Source: Oscillospiraceae bacterium (GTDB lineage Bacteria > Bacillota > Clostridia > Oscillospirales > Oscillospiraceae). Taken from it: 64,000 bases of DNA. Position numbers and translations under genes: made by a program. The stretch's first letter is position 1. The number at the start of each line of letters is the position of its first letter. The notes below the pieces were generated by a model. The model searched no databases. It saw only the letters and a program-made list of their open reading frames with translations, and had not been told where the DNA came from. This document shows positions 25,594-32,505 of the stretch, piece by piece. The stretch is taken from contig JAFUNI010000023.1 in the NCBI GenBank assembly GCA_017482385.1, positions 1 through 64,000 of the forward strand. The letters run 5' to 3'.

Positions 25594-26193
25594 ATGGAAT
25601 TTAACGAGAAATTGCAGGAATTGCGCAAGCAAAAAGGCCTGACCCAAGAGGAATTGGCGACGGCCTTATTCGTATCCCGGACGGCGGTTTCCAAATGGGA
25701 GTCCGGCAGGGGATACCCCAATATTGATTCACTGAAGTCAATCGCCAAATTTTTTGGCATCACGGTGGATGAGCTTCTTTCCACCGAGCAGGCGCTGACC
25801 ATAGCCCAGGAGGATCAAATAGAAAACGAACGCCATATCCGCAATTTGGTATTTGGTCTACTGGACTTGAGTGTTGTATTGTTTCTGTTTCTGCCCTTTT
25901 TCGGACAGAGAACCGACGGGGGAGCAGAGGCAGTGCCTTTGCTGCAGCTTACCCAAATTTCCGGGTATTTGAAAGTTGGATATTTCGTGATTGTGATTGC
26001 CTGTGTCCTGTGGGGTATCATGATGCTTGCGTTACAGAAGTATCCTTTGAAATGCAAAACCCCAATCTCGATTCTCATTACCGCAGTTAGTACCCTTTTG
26101 TTCATTGTCAGCCGGCAACCAACCGGCGCGACCTTGATGTTGGCGTTTTTGGCGGTGAAAGTGCTGATGATACGAAAAGTGTCATCCCTGTGA
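25594..26193 (+). CDS. XRE-family regulator with membrane-spanning C-terminus
   Basis: The 199-residue protein has an N-terminal helix-turn-helix of the Cro/C1 type, residues 5-60: LQELRKQKGLTQEELATALF, then SRTAVSKWESGRGYPNIDSL. Three to four hydrophobic segments follow from about residue 85 (VVLFLFLPFF, VGYFVIVIACVLWGIMML, ISILITAVSTLLFIV). This arrangement, a membrane-tethered XRE regulator, is common in Firmicutes, where the membrane part may sense envelope state. The ribosome binding site is weak (GGTGAC). It ends before a hairpin that overlaps the ribosome binding site of the PAP2-like gene and may regulate that gene; this is inferred from proximity. Confidence 0.85.
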   Translation: MEFNEKLQELRKQKGLTQEELATALFVSRTAVSKWESGRGYPNIDSLKSIAKFFGITVDELLSTEQALTIAQEDQIENERHIRNLVFGLLDLSVVLFLFLPFFGQRTDGGAEAVPLLQLTQISGYLKVGYFVIVIACVLWGIMMLALQKYPLKCKTPISILITAVSTLLFIVSRQPTGATLMLAFLAVKVLMIRKVSSL

Positions 26194-26218
26194 CAAGGCG
26201 TTTCTTGTGAAAAAGAAT

Positions 26219-26271
26219 AACCTCCTGTATGGTGTATGTGGGCCAAGGCCCAACACTTACAGGAGGTTTTT
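26219..26271 (+). promoter_or_regulatory. Terminator-like hairpin that contains the PAP2 gene's ribosome binding site
   Basis: An 11-bp outer stem AACCTCCTGTA/TACAGGAGGTT (26219-26229 with 26258-26268) encloses a second stem (GTGT and TGGGCC with GGCCCA and ACAC). The 3' arm contains AGGAGG, the ribosome binding site of the gene starting at 26275, fully paired with CCTCCT. A T5 run (26267-26271) follows. It can serve as an intrinsic terminator, a translational block, or both. Confidence 0.8.
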
Positions 26272-26274
26272 ATT

Positions 26275-26916
26275 ATGAAGAAGAAATTTATCCTTGCACT
26301 TGCTTTTTTGATGGCATTCACCTTGTGGACGGTAGCCCTGTGCTTTGTGGATGTGCAGGAAATTGGCCCCAAAGGATCTGAAGTGGGATTTGCTACCCTA
26401 AATAGCTTTATCCACCGGCTCACTGGGGTGAATATGACCCTATACACCATCACCGATTGGCTGGGCTTGGTGCCGGTTGCTTTTGGTTTTGGATTTGCCA
26501 TATTGGGACTTGCCCAGTGGATCAAACGAAAAAATATATTGAAAGTAGATTCCAATATCCTGGTACTGGGCGGTTTTTACATTCTGTTGCTGGTAGTATA
26601 TATTCTATTTGAAACTGTGGTGATCAATCGCAGACCGGTGCTGATAAACGGATATTTGGAAACCTCCTATCCATCGTCCACCACGCTGCTTGTGCTGTGC
26701 GTAATGCCTACAGCGGCCCTACAGCTTCGTAATCGGATGAAAGCAGCGGTGCCGCGGAATATTGTCACCACTACGATCACCGCATTTGTGGTCTTTGTGA
26801 TCGGTGGCAGACTGCTGTCCGGTGTCCATTGGTTTTCCGACATTGTAGGTGGCATCCTCTTGGCAGGTGGGCTTGTGATGGCCTATGATGCAACCAGCCA
26901 CATAGTAAAAGGATAG
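26275..26916 (+). CDS. PAP2-superfamily membrane protein with altered active site
   Basis: The 213-residue protein has about six hydrophobic segments. The order of PAP2 phosphatase motifs is recognisable: VINRRPVL (K-x6-R-P region), YPSSTTLLVLC (P-S-G-H region) and GGRLLSGVHWFSDIVGG (S-R-x5-H-x3-D region, with R179, H185 and D189). The middle motif has Thr136 where the catalytic acid His is expected (P-S-S-H-T in relatives); the codon is acc. Nucleophile His185 and Asp189 remain. Members usually dephosphorylate lipid phosphates such as undecaprenyl pyrophosphate. Reduced or lost activity is inferred. ATG 26275 follows AGGAGG, which lies in a hairpin stem. Confidence 0.78.
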   Translation: MKKKFILALAFLMAFTLWTVALCFVDVQEIGPKGSEVGFATLNSFIHRLTGVNMTLYTITDWLGLVPVAFGFGFAILGLAQWIKRKNILKVDSNILVLGGFYILLLVVYILFETVVINRRPVLINGYLETSYPSSTTLLVLCVMPTAALQLRNRMKAAVPRNIVTTTITAFVVFVIGGRLLSGVHWFSDIVGGILLAGGLVMAYDATSHIVKG

Positions 26917-26924
26917 TCGCAAAA

Positions 26925-26952
26925 AAAGACCACCCTCGAAAGGGTGGTCTTT
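26925..26952. terminator. Bidirectional terminator between the PAP2-like gene and rpsI
   Basis: A 12-bp stem (AAAGACCACCCT at 26925-26936 with 26941-26952, loop CGAA) is preceded by A-run, which gives the minus-strand U-run for the rpsI transcript. Confidence 0.88.
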
Positions 26953-26971
26953 GAAACATCGTAGCAACCAA

Positions 26972-27376
26972 TTATCTCTTGGAGAACTGGGGTGCGCGAC
27001 GGGCGGCCTTCAAGCCGTACTTCTTTCTTTCCTTCATTCTGGGGTCGCGGGTCATGAAGCCTGCAGCCTTCAGAGCGGGACGCAGCTCGGGGTTCAGAGT
27101 AACCAGAGCGCGGGAGATGCCGTGACGGATAGCGCCGGCCTGGCCGGAAACGCCGCCGCCTGCGACGGTAACAACAACGTCAACCTTGCCAACCAGGTCA
27201 GCGGTGACCAGGGGCTGACGGACAACCAGCTTCAGGGTGTCCAGGCCAAAGTAATCGTCGATGTCGCGGCCATTGATGATGATGGAACCGGTGCCGTTCT
27301 CGTAAACGCGAACACGGGCAACGGAGGACTTACGACGGCCAGTGCCGTAGTTATACTTCTTCTTGCTCTCGTACAT
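26972..27376 (-). CDS. rpsI: 30S ribosomal protein S9
   Basis: S9 is a small-subunit protein whose C-terminal tail reaches the P-site tRNA. The 134-residue product shows [18 protein letters not shown] at the start, the central [19 protein letters not shown], and the basic tail [14 protein letters not shown] ending in the conserved S-K-R. It follows rplM by 15 bases on the same strand, the universal rplM-rpsI arrangement. Codon use is strongly biased, as expected for high expression. Confidence 0.98.
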   Translation of the reverse strand: MYESKKKYNYGTGRRKSSVARVRVYENGTGSIIINGRDIDDYFGLDTLKLVVRQPLVTADLVGKVDVVVTVAGGGVSGQAGAIRHGISRALVTLNPELRPALKAAGFMTRDPRMKERKKYGLKAARRAPQFSKR

Positions 27377-27391
27377 AATCAGTTACCTCCA

Positions 27392-27823
27392 TTAGTCCAG
27401 GGTCCAAGCTTCAGGCTTCTGAGCAGCGTGGGGATGCTCAGCACCCTTGCACAGATGCAGACGGCCCATGCAGTTGCGGCCCAGAGTGTTCTTGGGCAGC
27501 ATGCCCTTAACGGCCAGCTCCATAGCGTAGTCGGAGCGGTTATCCATCATAACACGAGCCTTGGTTTCCTTCAGACCGCCGATCCAGCCGGATACGCGGT
27601 AGTAGGTCTTCTGATCCAGCTTCTTGCCGGTCAGGATAGCCTTGTCGGTGTTGATAACGATGACGTAGTCGCCGCAGTCAACGTTGGGGGTGAAATCGGT
27701 CTTGTGCTTGCCGCGGAGCAGGTTGGCGACGGTCACAGCGGTACGGCCCAGGGGCTTGCCGGCTGCATCGACCACATACCACTTGCGCTGGGTGGTTTCC
27801 AGTTTAGCCAAAGTAGTGGACAT
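27392..27823 (-). CDS. rplM: 50S ribosomal protein L13
   Basis: L13 is an early-assembling large-subunit protein. The 143-residue product has KWYVVDAAGKPLGRTAV at the N-terminus, DYVIVINTDKAILTGKKLDQ and a C-terminal MLPKNTLGRNCMGRLHLCKG, all diagnostic. I start at ATG 27823 (MSTTLAKLETTQRKW) with GGAGG upstream, five codons inside the open frame. It is transcribed from the TTGACA-N17-TTTAAT promoter upstream, with a short structured leader. Confidence 0.98.
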   Translation of the reverse strand: MSTTLAKLETTQRKWYVVDAAGKPLGRTAVTVANLLRGKHKTDFTPNVDCGDYVIVINTDKAILTGKKLDQKTYYRVSGWIGGLKETKARVMMDNRSDYAMELAVKGMLPKNTLGRNCMGRLHLCKGAEHPHAAQKPEAWTLD

Positions 27824-27868
27824 TACGTTTTCCTCCAATAGGTTAATTTATTTTGACAAAATCAGTAA

Positions 27869-27890
27869 TTTGCAGTACAATACCTGCAAA
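27869..27890 (-). ncRNA. Possible L13 leader hairpin
   Basis: In the rplM 5' leader, TTTGCAG pairs with CTGCAAA across an 8-base loop. Many Firmicutes use structured rplM leaders (L13 leader) for autoregulation. The stem fits that idea in place and size, but I cannot match the consensus by eye. Confidence 0.3.
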
Positions 27891-27900
27891 ACGCTTGATT

Positions 27901-27929
27901 ATTAAACCACATCGTTTTGGAAATGTCAA
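27901..27929 (-). promoter_or_regulatory. Promoter for rplM-rpsI
   Basis: On the minus strand consensus TTGACA (27924-27929), a 17-base spacer and TTTAAT (27901-27906). Confidence 0.88.
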
Positions 27930-28047
27930 CCGCTTTTTTGAAAAAAATTACACAGCATAGTAAAAACTTTGAAAATCACGAAAATGCTCTTGAAATCTCT
28001 CAAATGCTAACTTCCTATTTTTATAAAATTTCGGAGGAAACCCAACA

Positions 28048-28788
28048 ATGCAGAAGTTGATCGGCTTAGTCCGCCGCTGTGTGGAAGATTATAATATGAT
28101 AGCCCCCGGGGATAAGATCGGTGTGGGTGTGTCCGGCGGAAAGGATTCTTTGGCGCTGTTGGTGTTCTTGGCGGAGCTGCGGAGGTATAACCACAACCCC
28201 TTTGAGATCGAGGCTATTACCGTTGATATGGGCCTGGGAATGGATTATACCGGCATCGAAAATCTTTGTAAGGAGTTGGACGTGCCGTTCCATCTGATCA
28301 AAACAGAGATCGGCCCAATCATTTTTGACCACCGAAAAGAGAAGAATCCCTGCTCTATGTGTTCCAAAATGCGCCGGGGCGCGCTGAACCAGGCTATCTT
28401 GGATAACGGCATGAACAAGCTGGCTCTTGGCCACCACTATGACGATGCTGTGGAGACCTTTGTGATGAGCCTGATCTATGAGGGTCGTATCAGTTGTTTC
28501 CAACCTGTTACCGACTTGGACAGAACCGGTATTATTCAGATTCGCCCAATGCTCTATATCCACGAAAAAACAATTGACAGCTTTGTGACCCGCCGGGAAC
28601 TGCCGGTGCTGGAGAACCGCTGTCCTGTAGACAAGCATACCAAGCGGGAGGAAATCAAAAAACTGGTTTATGATTTGACAGCCACATACCCGGATTTCAA
28701 AGAGCGGGTCTTTGGCGCTATGCAGCGCTTGCCCCTTCCGGAATGGGGCCCTCAGGGCCGCTATAAACGCCCAACAGACCAAGAATGA
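28048..28788 (+). CDS. TtcA-family PP-loop ATPase (tRNA thiolation)
   Basis: Members activate tRNA C32 by adenylation and insert sulfur through a [4Fe-4S] cluster. The 246-residue protein shows the PP-loop VGVSGGKDSLALL near residue 30, the CSMCSKMRRGAL pair near 113 (C-x2-C), ALGHHYDDAVETFVMSL, and a further cysteine in ENRCPVDKHTKREE. These are the TtcA hallmarks, and the protein lacks the C-terminal extension of TilS. ATG 28048 follows GGAGG. It could act on a different tRNA position than E. coli TtcA, so I leave the symbol open. It ends at a strong terminator. Confidence 0.87.
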   Translation: MQKLIGLVRRCVEDYNMIAPGDKIGVGVSGGKDSLALLVFLAELRRYNHNPFEIEAITVDMGLGMDYTGIENLCKELDVPFHLIKTEIGPIIFDHRKEKNPCSMCSKMRRGALNQAILDNGMNKLALGHHYDDAVETFVMSLIYEGRISCFQPVTDLDRTGIIQIRPMLYIHEKTIDSFVTRRELPVLENRCPVDKHTKREEIKKLVYDLTATYPDFKERVFGAMQRLPLPEWGPQGRYKRPTDQE

Positions 28789-28817
28789 AAGGAACGGCCT
28801 TAGTGCCGTTCCTTTTT
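28788..28817 (+). terminator. Terminator after the TtcA-family gene
   Basis: An 11-bp stem (AAAGGAACGGC at 28788-28798 with 28805-28815, loop CTTAGT) is followed by a T-run and overlaps the last base of the stop codon. Confidence 0.9.
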
Positions 28818-28871
28818 GTATGAAAAAATTTCCACAGGGCATACTGCTAATACAAAAGGAGGCGGTATGGT

Positions 28872-29132
28872 GTGGTAAAAGGAATCTCCCGGCAGGTGAT
28901 CGTGGTACATTCTCCCGATCAAAAGCTGTTCGATCAAGCTATTTTTATATTAAAGGATGAAGCGGTGGGGAAAGAGGGCGTTACGGACGAAATGCTCTTA
29001 AAGGCGGCCAACAAGCTGCTCACCAGCGCATCTCCGGACAGGAAGGTACCCCTCACTTCCTACGGCGCGGTATGGGCTTGTGCCGGCGCATTGGTGACAG
29101 GCCTTGCCTGGTTCTTAACAGTGATGTTCTAA
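28872..29132 (+). CDS. Small single-span membrane protein of unknown function
   Basis: The 86-residue product begins GISRQVIVVHSPDQKLFDQA and has IFILKDEAVGKEGVTDEMLL, which forms a short soluble domain of about 55 residues. One membrane segment near the C-terminus follows (YGAVWACAGALVTGLAWFLT), so the soluble part is probably cytoplasmic. I have seen similar N-terminal sequences in other Clostridia but do not know a function. The start is GTG 28872, nine bases after AGGAGG; an ATG five bases earlier is in another frame and stops at once. It sits between the TtcA-family gene and the dusB promoter. Confidence 0.75.
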   Translation: MVKGISRQVIVVHSPDQKLFDQAIFILKDEAVGKEGVTDEMLLKAANKLLTSASPDRKVPLTSYGAVWACAGALVTGLAWFLTVMF

Positions 29133-29133
29133 C

Positions 29134-29162
29134 TTGCAAATTACCTCAATTTGTGCTATAAT
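29134..29162 (+). promoter_or_regulatory. Promoter for dusB
   Basis: TTGCAA (29134-29139), a 17-base spacer and a perfect TATAAT (29157-29162) with an extended TGC. The -35 begins right after the stop codon of the small membrane protein gene. Confidence 0.85.
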
Positions 29163-29212
29163 CTCCCAAATTGTTCGTCATTGCAAATGACAATGAATGG
29201 GAGGTGAGCGCA

Positions 29213-30178
29213 TTGGTATTTGGTAATTTGGAAGTGAATGATCCCATTTTCTTAGGCCCTATGGCCGGTGTAACGGACTGGGCGTTCCGTACCATTTGCG
29301 CAGAACTGGGCGCCAATGTAACCGTTACCGAGATGGTCTCTTCCCGGGCCCTTGTGTATAAGGATAAGAAAAGCGCAGCCTTGCTCAAGAAAAATGCCGG
29401 CAGCCTTTGCGGCGCGCAGATATTCGGCAATGACCCGGCCATTATGGCGGAGGGCGCAAGGCTTGCTTTGGAAATATCCGGCTGTGATTTTATCGATATC
29501 AATATGGGTTGCCCTATGCCCAAAATCGCCAACAACGGCGACGGCTGTGGTCTGATGCGCACCCCGGAGCTGGCAGGAGAGATCGTAAAGGCAGTTGTAA
29601 AAGCGGTGGATGTACCGGTCACGGTCAAATGCCGCCTGGGTTGGGATAAAGGCAATATCAATGTGCTGGACTTTACCAAGCGAATGGAAGACAGCGGTGC
29701 AGCCCTCTTAACTGTCCATGGCAGAACCCGCAGTATGCTTTATTCCGGTGTGGCGGATTGGGATATGATCACCAAAGTTAAAAACCAGCTTTCTGTGCCT
29801 GTGATTGCCAACGGTGACATTGTTGACGGGCAGACCGCACTCCGTTGCTTAAAACGCACCGGCGCTGACGGCGTGATGATCGGCAGGGCGACCTTTGGCA
29901 ACCCCTGGGTCTTTGCGGATACGGCAAAGGCACTGAAAGGGGAGGACGGCTACGAAAGACCGGCGCTTGCCCGCCGGGTGGATGTGGCTGTGCGGCAGTT
30001 TGAGCTGGCACTTCAAGACAAGGGTGAGCACATTGCCTGCTTAGAGGCCCGCAAGCATTTTGCCTGGTATCTGCGAGGTGTGGCCTACGCCAATTATTAT
30101 AAGGAGCAAATTTCCTCTATACAAAAAATGGAAGATATCTACCGCATCGCAGAAGGTATCCGCCGGGATTTGCAATAA
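29213..30178 (+). CDS. dusB: tRNA-dihydrouridine synthase (DusB-like)
   Basis: Dus enzymes reduce uridines in the tRNA D loop using FMN and NADPH. The 321-residue protein has LGPMAGVTDWAFR at the start, the catalytic cysteine C100 in INMGCPMPKIANNGDGC, VTVKCRLGWD, LTVHGRTRSMLY, VIANGDIVD and DGVMIGRATFGNPWVF, which is the TIM-barrel FMN-site series. The start is TTG 29213, eight bases after GGGAGG; the frame extends 14 codons further, but those lie close to the promoter and lack a ribosome binding site. The symbol follows the common Firmicutes annotation. Confidence 0.93.
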   Translation: MVFGNLEVNDPIFLGPMAGVTDWAFRTICAELGANVTVTEMVSSRALVYKDKKSAALLKKNAGSLCGAQIFGNDPAIMAEGARLALEISGCDFIDINMGCPMPKIANNGDGCGLMRTPELAGEIVKAVVKAVDVPVTVKCRLGWDKGNINVLDFTKRMEDSGAALLTVHGRTRSMLYSGVADWDMITKVKNQLSVPVIANGDIVDGQTALRCLKRTGADGVMIGRATFGNPWVFADTAKALKGEDGYERPALARRVDVAVRQFELALQDKGEHIACLEARKHFAWYLRGVAYANYYKEQISSIQKMEDIYRIAEGIRRDLQ

Positions 30179-30230
30179 TTGTCTTGTATGAATATTCCGC
30201 CGTTTCACAAGCTACCAAAGAGGTGATTTT

Positions 30231-31184
30231 GTGAAACGGTGGATTCTTTTTGCACTGATTTTGGCGATGCTTCCGTGGCGTTCGGCAAAGGCCGAGCCAA
30301 TCAGATGGGTGGACTTTCAAGTGCCCTATGAATCTCTGCAATATGCTATGGATGTGGATATCGAAACCAAGGAGCAGGAAAAGCATATCAGCTGGATCGA
30401 TGCCCTTTCACTGGCGGCTTGCCGCACAGGAGGCAGGTGCGGTCTTGCCTCGGTGAAAAAGGCAGTCAGTGATCTGAAAGGCGACAAATCCCCCCAGGAG
30501 CTTTTGGGTGACACTTATAAATACTATTCCTATTATCACGAGGCCTATTCTGCGGTGCTGGGCGGCTTGCTTGGCAGCTACTGCGTGGAAATAAACGGGC
30601 AGTGGAAGCCGGCCTATGGCTTAAAAGCCTTTAGCCCCATCGCTGCCGGGTATGGCTATAGTCATTGCTCTGATTTCGGAAACAGTCGCTCTTTTGGCTT
30701 TGCCCGTAAGCACTTGGGCAACGATTTGATGGGCGGGCTGGGAACGCCCGTCGTGGCGGTGGAAGGCGGCGTTGTGGAGGCTATGGGCTGGAATCGCTAC
30801 GGCGGCTGGCGTATCGGTATTCGCTCTTTTGATTCTAAGCGCTACCATTACTATGCTCACCTGCAAAAGGACAAGCCCTTTGCCGAAGATATGTATGTGG
30901 GCAAAATCGTCCAGCCTGGAGATGTGATCGGCTTTATGGGCCGCACCGGTTATTCAGACAAGGAAAATGTCAACAATATTGAAACTGTCCATCTCCATTA
31001 CGGCATGCAGCTTGTGTTTGATGAGAGCCAAAAAGAATGCAATTCTGAGATTTGGGTTGATGTGTACCCCATTGTCCGTTTACTCAGCCAGCATCGCAGC
31101 AGCGTGGAGAAAAAAGACGGTGTTTGGCAGCGTAAATACGCCTTTGTGGATTTGGACACGGGAACCCTGTTTGAGGGCACCTAA
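30231..31184 (+). CDS. Secreted M23-family (LytM-type) peptidase-like protein
   Basis: The 317-residue protein has a signal peptide (RWILFALILAMLPWRSAKAE, cleavage probably after AKA), a helical middle region of unknown nature, and a C-terminal LytM/peptidase M23 domain. Zinc ligands are visible as HLGNDLMG (H-x3-D) near residue 160 and HLHYGMQL (H-x-H) near 260, with GTPVVAVEGGVVEAMGWN and VGKIVQPGDVIGFMG between them. Such enzymes cut peptidoglycan cross-links or act in spore morphogenesis. The start is GTG 30231 after AGAGGTG. It lies 52 bases after dusB and could be read from the same promoter. Confidence 0.88.
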   Translation: MKRWILFALILAMLPWRSAKAEPIRWVDFQVPYESLQYAMDVDIETKEQEKHISWIDALSLAACRTGGRCGLASVKKAVSDLKGDKSPQELLGDTYKYYSYYHEAYSAVLGGLLGSYCVEINGQWKPAYGLKAFSPIAAGYGYSHCSDFGNSRSFGFARKHLGNDLMGGLGTPVVAVEGGVVEAMGWNRYGGWRIGIRSFDSKRYHYYAHLQKDKPFAEDMYVGKIVQPGDVIGFMGRTGYSDKENVNNIETVHLHYGMQLVFDESQKECNSEIWVDVYPIVRLLSQHRSSVEKKDGVWQRKYAFVDLDTGTLFEGT

Positions 31185-31223
31185 ATTTGTGTAGTTTTTT
31201 GCAGAAAATTTTGTCAACAGTAT

Positions 31224-31253
31224 TTGACAAACACCCACTTCCTGTGTTATACT
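31224..31253 (+). promoter_or_regulatory. Promoter of the pyrimidine operon
   Basis: TTGACA (31224-31229), an 18-base spacer and TATACT (31248-31253) with an extended TGT. Only about 25 bases separate the likely start site from pyrC, too short for a PyrR-type attenuator; none is seen. Confidence 0.85.
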
Positions 31254-31286
31254 CTTTGAGATAAGAAATATGGGAAGGAGAACGGA

Positions 31287-32501
31287 ATGATGAGCGCACA
31301 GATGAAGCTGAAAATGGTCGGTTTCTGTGATGGCGGTATTGTTTCTTCTTTTGCCCCTTTGTTGGATCAGTTGTCTGTTGATGACGTATCTGAATATGTT
31401 GTATTTCCCGGCTTTTGTGATGTGCATGTGCATTTCCGTGAGCCGGGATTTTCTTATAAAGAGACCATTGAAACAGGCTCAAAGGCATCCGCACGGGGCG
31501 GTTATACTGCTGTTTGCACTATGCCGAATTTGAATCCGGTACCGGATAGTGCCCAGAATTTAGATTTACAATTAAAGTTGATCGAGGAACAGGCTGTGAT
31601 CCATGTCTATCCCTACGGCGCCATTACCGTAGGCGAAAAGGGCGAGGAAATGGCTGACTTGGAGGGAATGGCACCGAACTGCATTGCCTTCTCTGATGAC
31701 GGCAGAGGTGTGCAGAGTGATGATATGATGCGCCAGGCAATGCTCCGTGCCAAGGCTTTGGGTAAGATGATCGTTGCCCATTGCGAGGTGAATAGCCTCC
31801 TGAAGGGCGGCTATATTCACGATGGCGAATACGCCCGGGAACACGGGCATAAGGGGATCTGCAGCGCCAGTGAATATGAGCAGATCGCAAGAGACCTGCG
31901 CCTGGTGGAAGAGACGGGCTGCGCCTACCATGTTTGCCACATCTCCACCAAGGAGAGCGTGGAACTGATTCGGCAGGCCAAGGCCAGGGGCGTGAATGTC
32001 ACCTGCGAGACCGGTCCTCATTATTTGACAATGGACGACAGCGACCTGCAGGAGGACGGCCGATTCAAAATGAATCCGCCCCTGCGTGATAAAGCCGATA
32101 GGGAAGCCCTGGTTGCAGGCGTTGTAGACGGCACCATCGATATGATCGCCACAGACCATGCCCCCCACAGCGCAGAAGAAAAGAGTAAGGGCTTAGCGGG
32201 CAGCGCATTCGGTGTTGTAGGCATCGAAACTGCTTTCCCTGTGCTGTATACCCACCTGGTAAAGCCGGGTATCATTACCTTGGAAAAGTTAATTGACCTT
32301 ATGAGCAATAACCCCCGGAAGCGCTTTGGCCTTCCTGCTGGCAGCGACTTTACGGTGTGGAATTTGAGCAAGGAATTTACGGTAGACCCGGAAGCCTTCC
32401 TGTCCAAGGGCAAGGCGACTCCCTTTACCGGCTGGAAGTTAAACGGTGAATGTTTGCTTACCGTCTGCGACGGCAAGGCAGTGTATAAAATGGAGGAGTA
32501 A
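31287..32501 (+). CDS. pyrC: Dihydroorotase
   Basis: Dihydroorotase closes carbamoyl-aspartate to dihydroorotate, step three of UMP synthesis. The 404-residue protein is of the class I (long) type: the metal site GFCDVHVHFREPG near residue 45, MIVAHCE near 155, VCHISTKESVEL near 215, and the catalytic Asp in MIATDHAPHSAEEKSKG near 290. AAGGAG precedes two adjacent ATG codons (31287 and 31290); either could be used. It leads the operon and ends 4 bases before carB. Confidence 0.97.
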   Translation: MMSAQMKLKMVGFCDGGIVSSFAPLLDQLSVDDVSEYVVFPGFCDVHVHFREPGFSYKETIETGSKASARGGYTAVCTMPNLNPVPDSAQNLDLQLKLIEEQAVIHVYPYGAITVGEKGEEMADLEGMAPNCIAFSDDGRGVQSDDMMRQAMLRAKALGKMIVAHCEVNSLLKGGYIHDGEYAREHGHKGICSASEYEQIARDLRLVEETGCAYHVCHISTKESVELIRQAKARGVNVTCETGPHYLTMDDSDLQEDGRFKMNPPLRDKADREALVAGVVDGTIDMIATDHAPHSAEEKSKGLAGSAFGVVGIETAFPVLYTHLVKPGIITLEKLIDLMSNNPRKRFGLPAGSDFTVWNLSKEFTVDPEAFLSKGKATPFTGWKLNGECLLTVCDGKAVYKMEE

Positions 32502-32505
32502 AATT

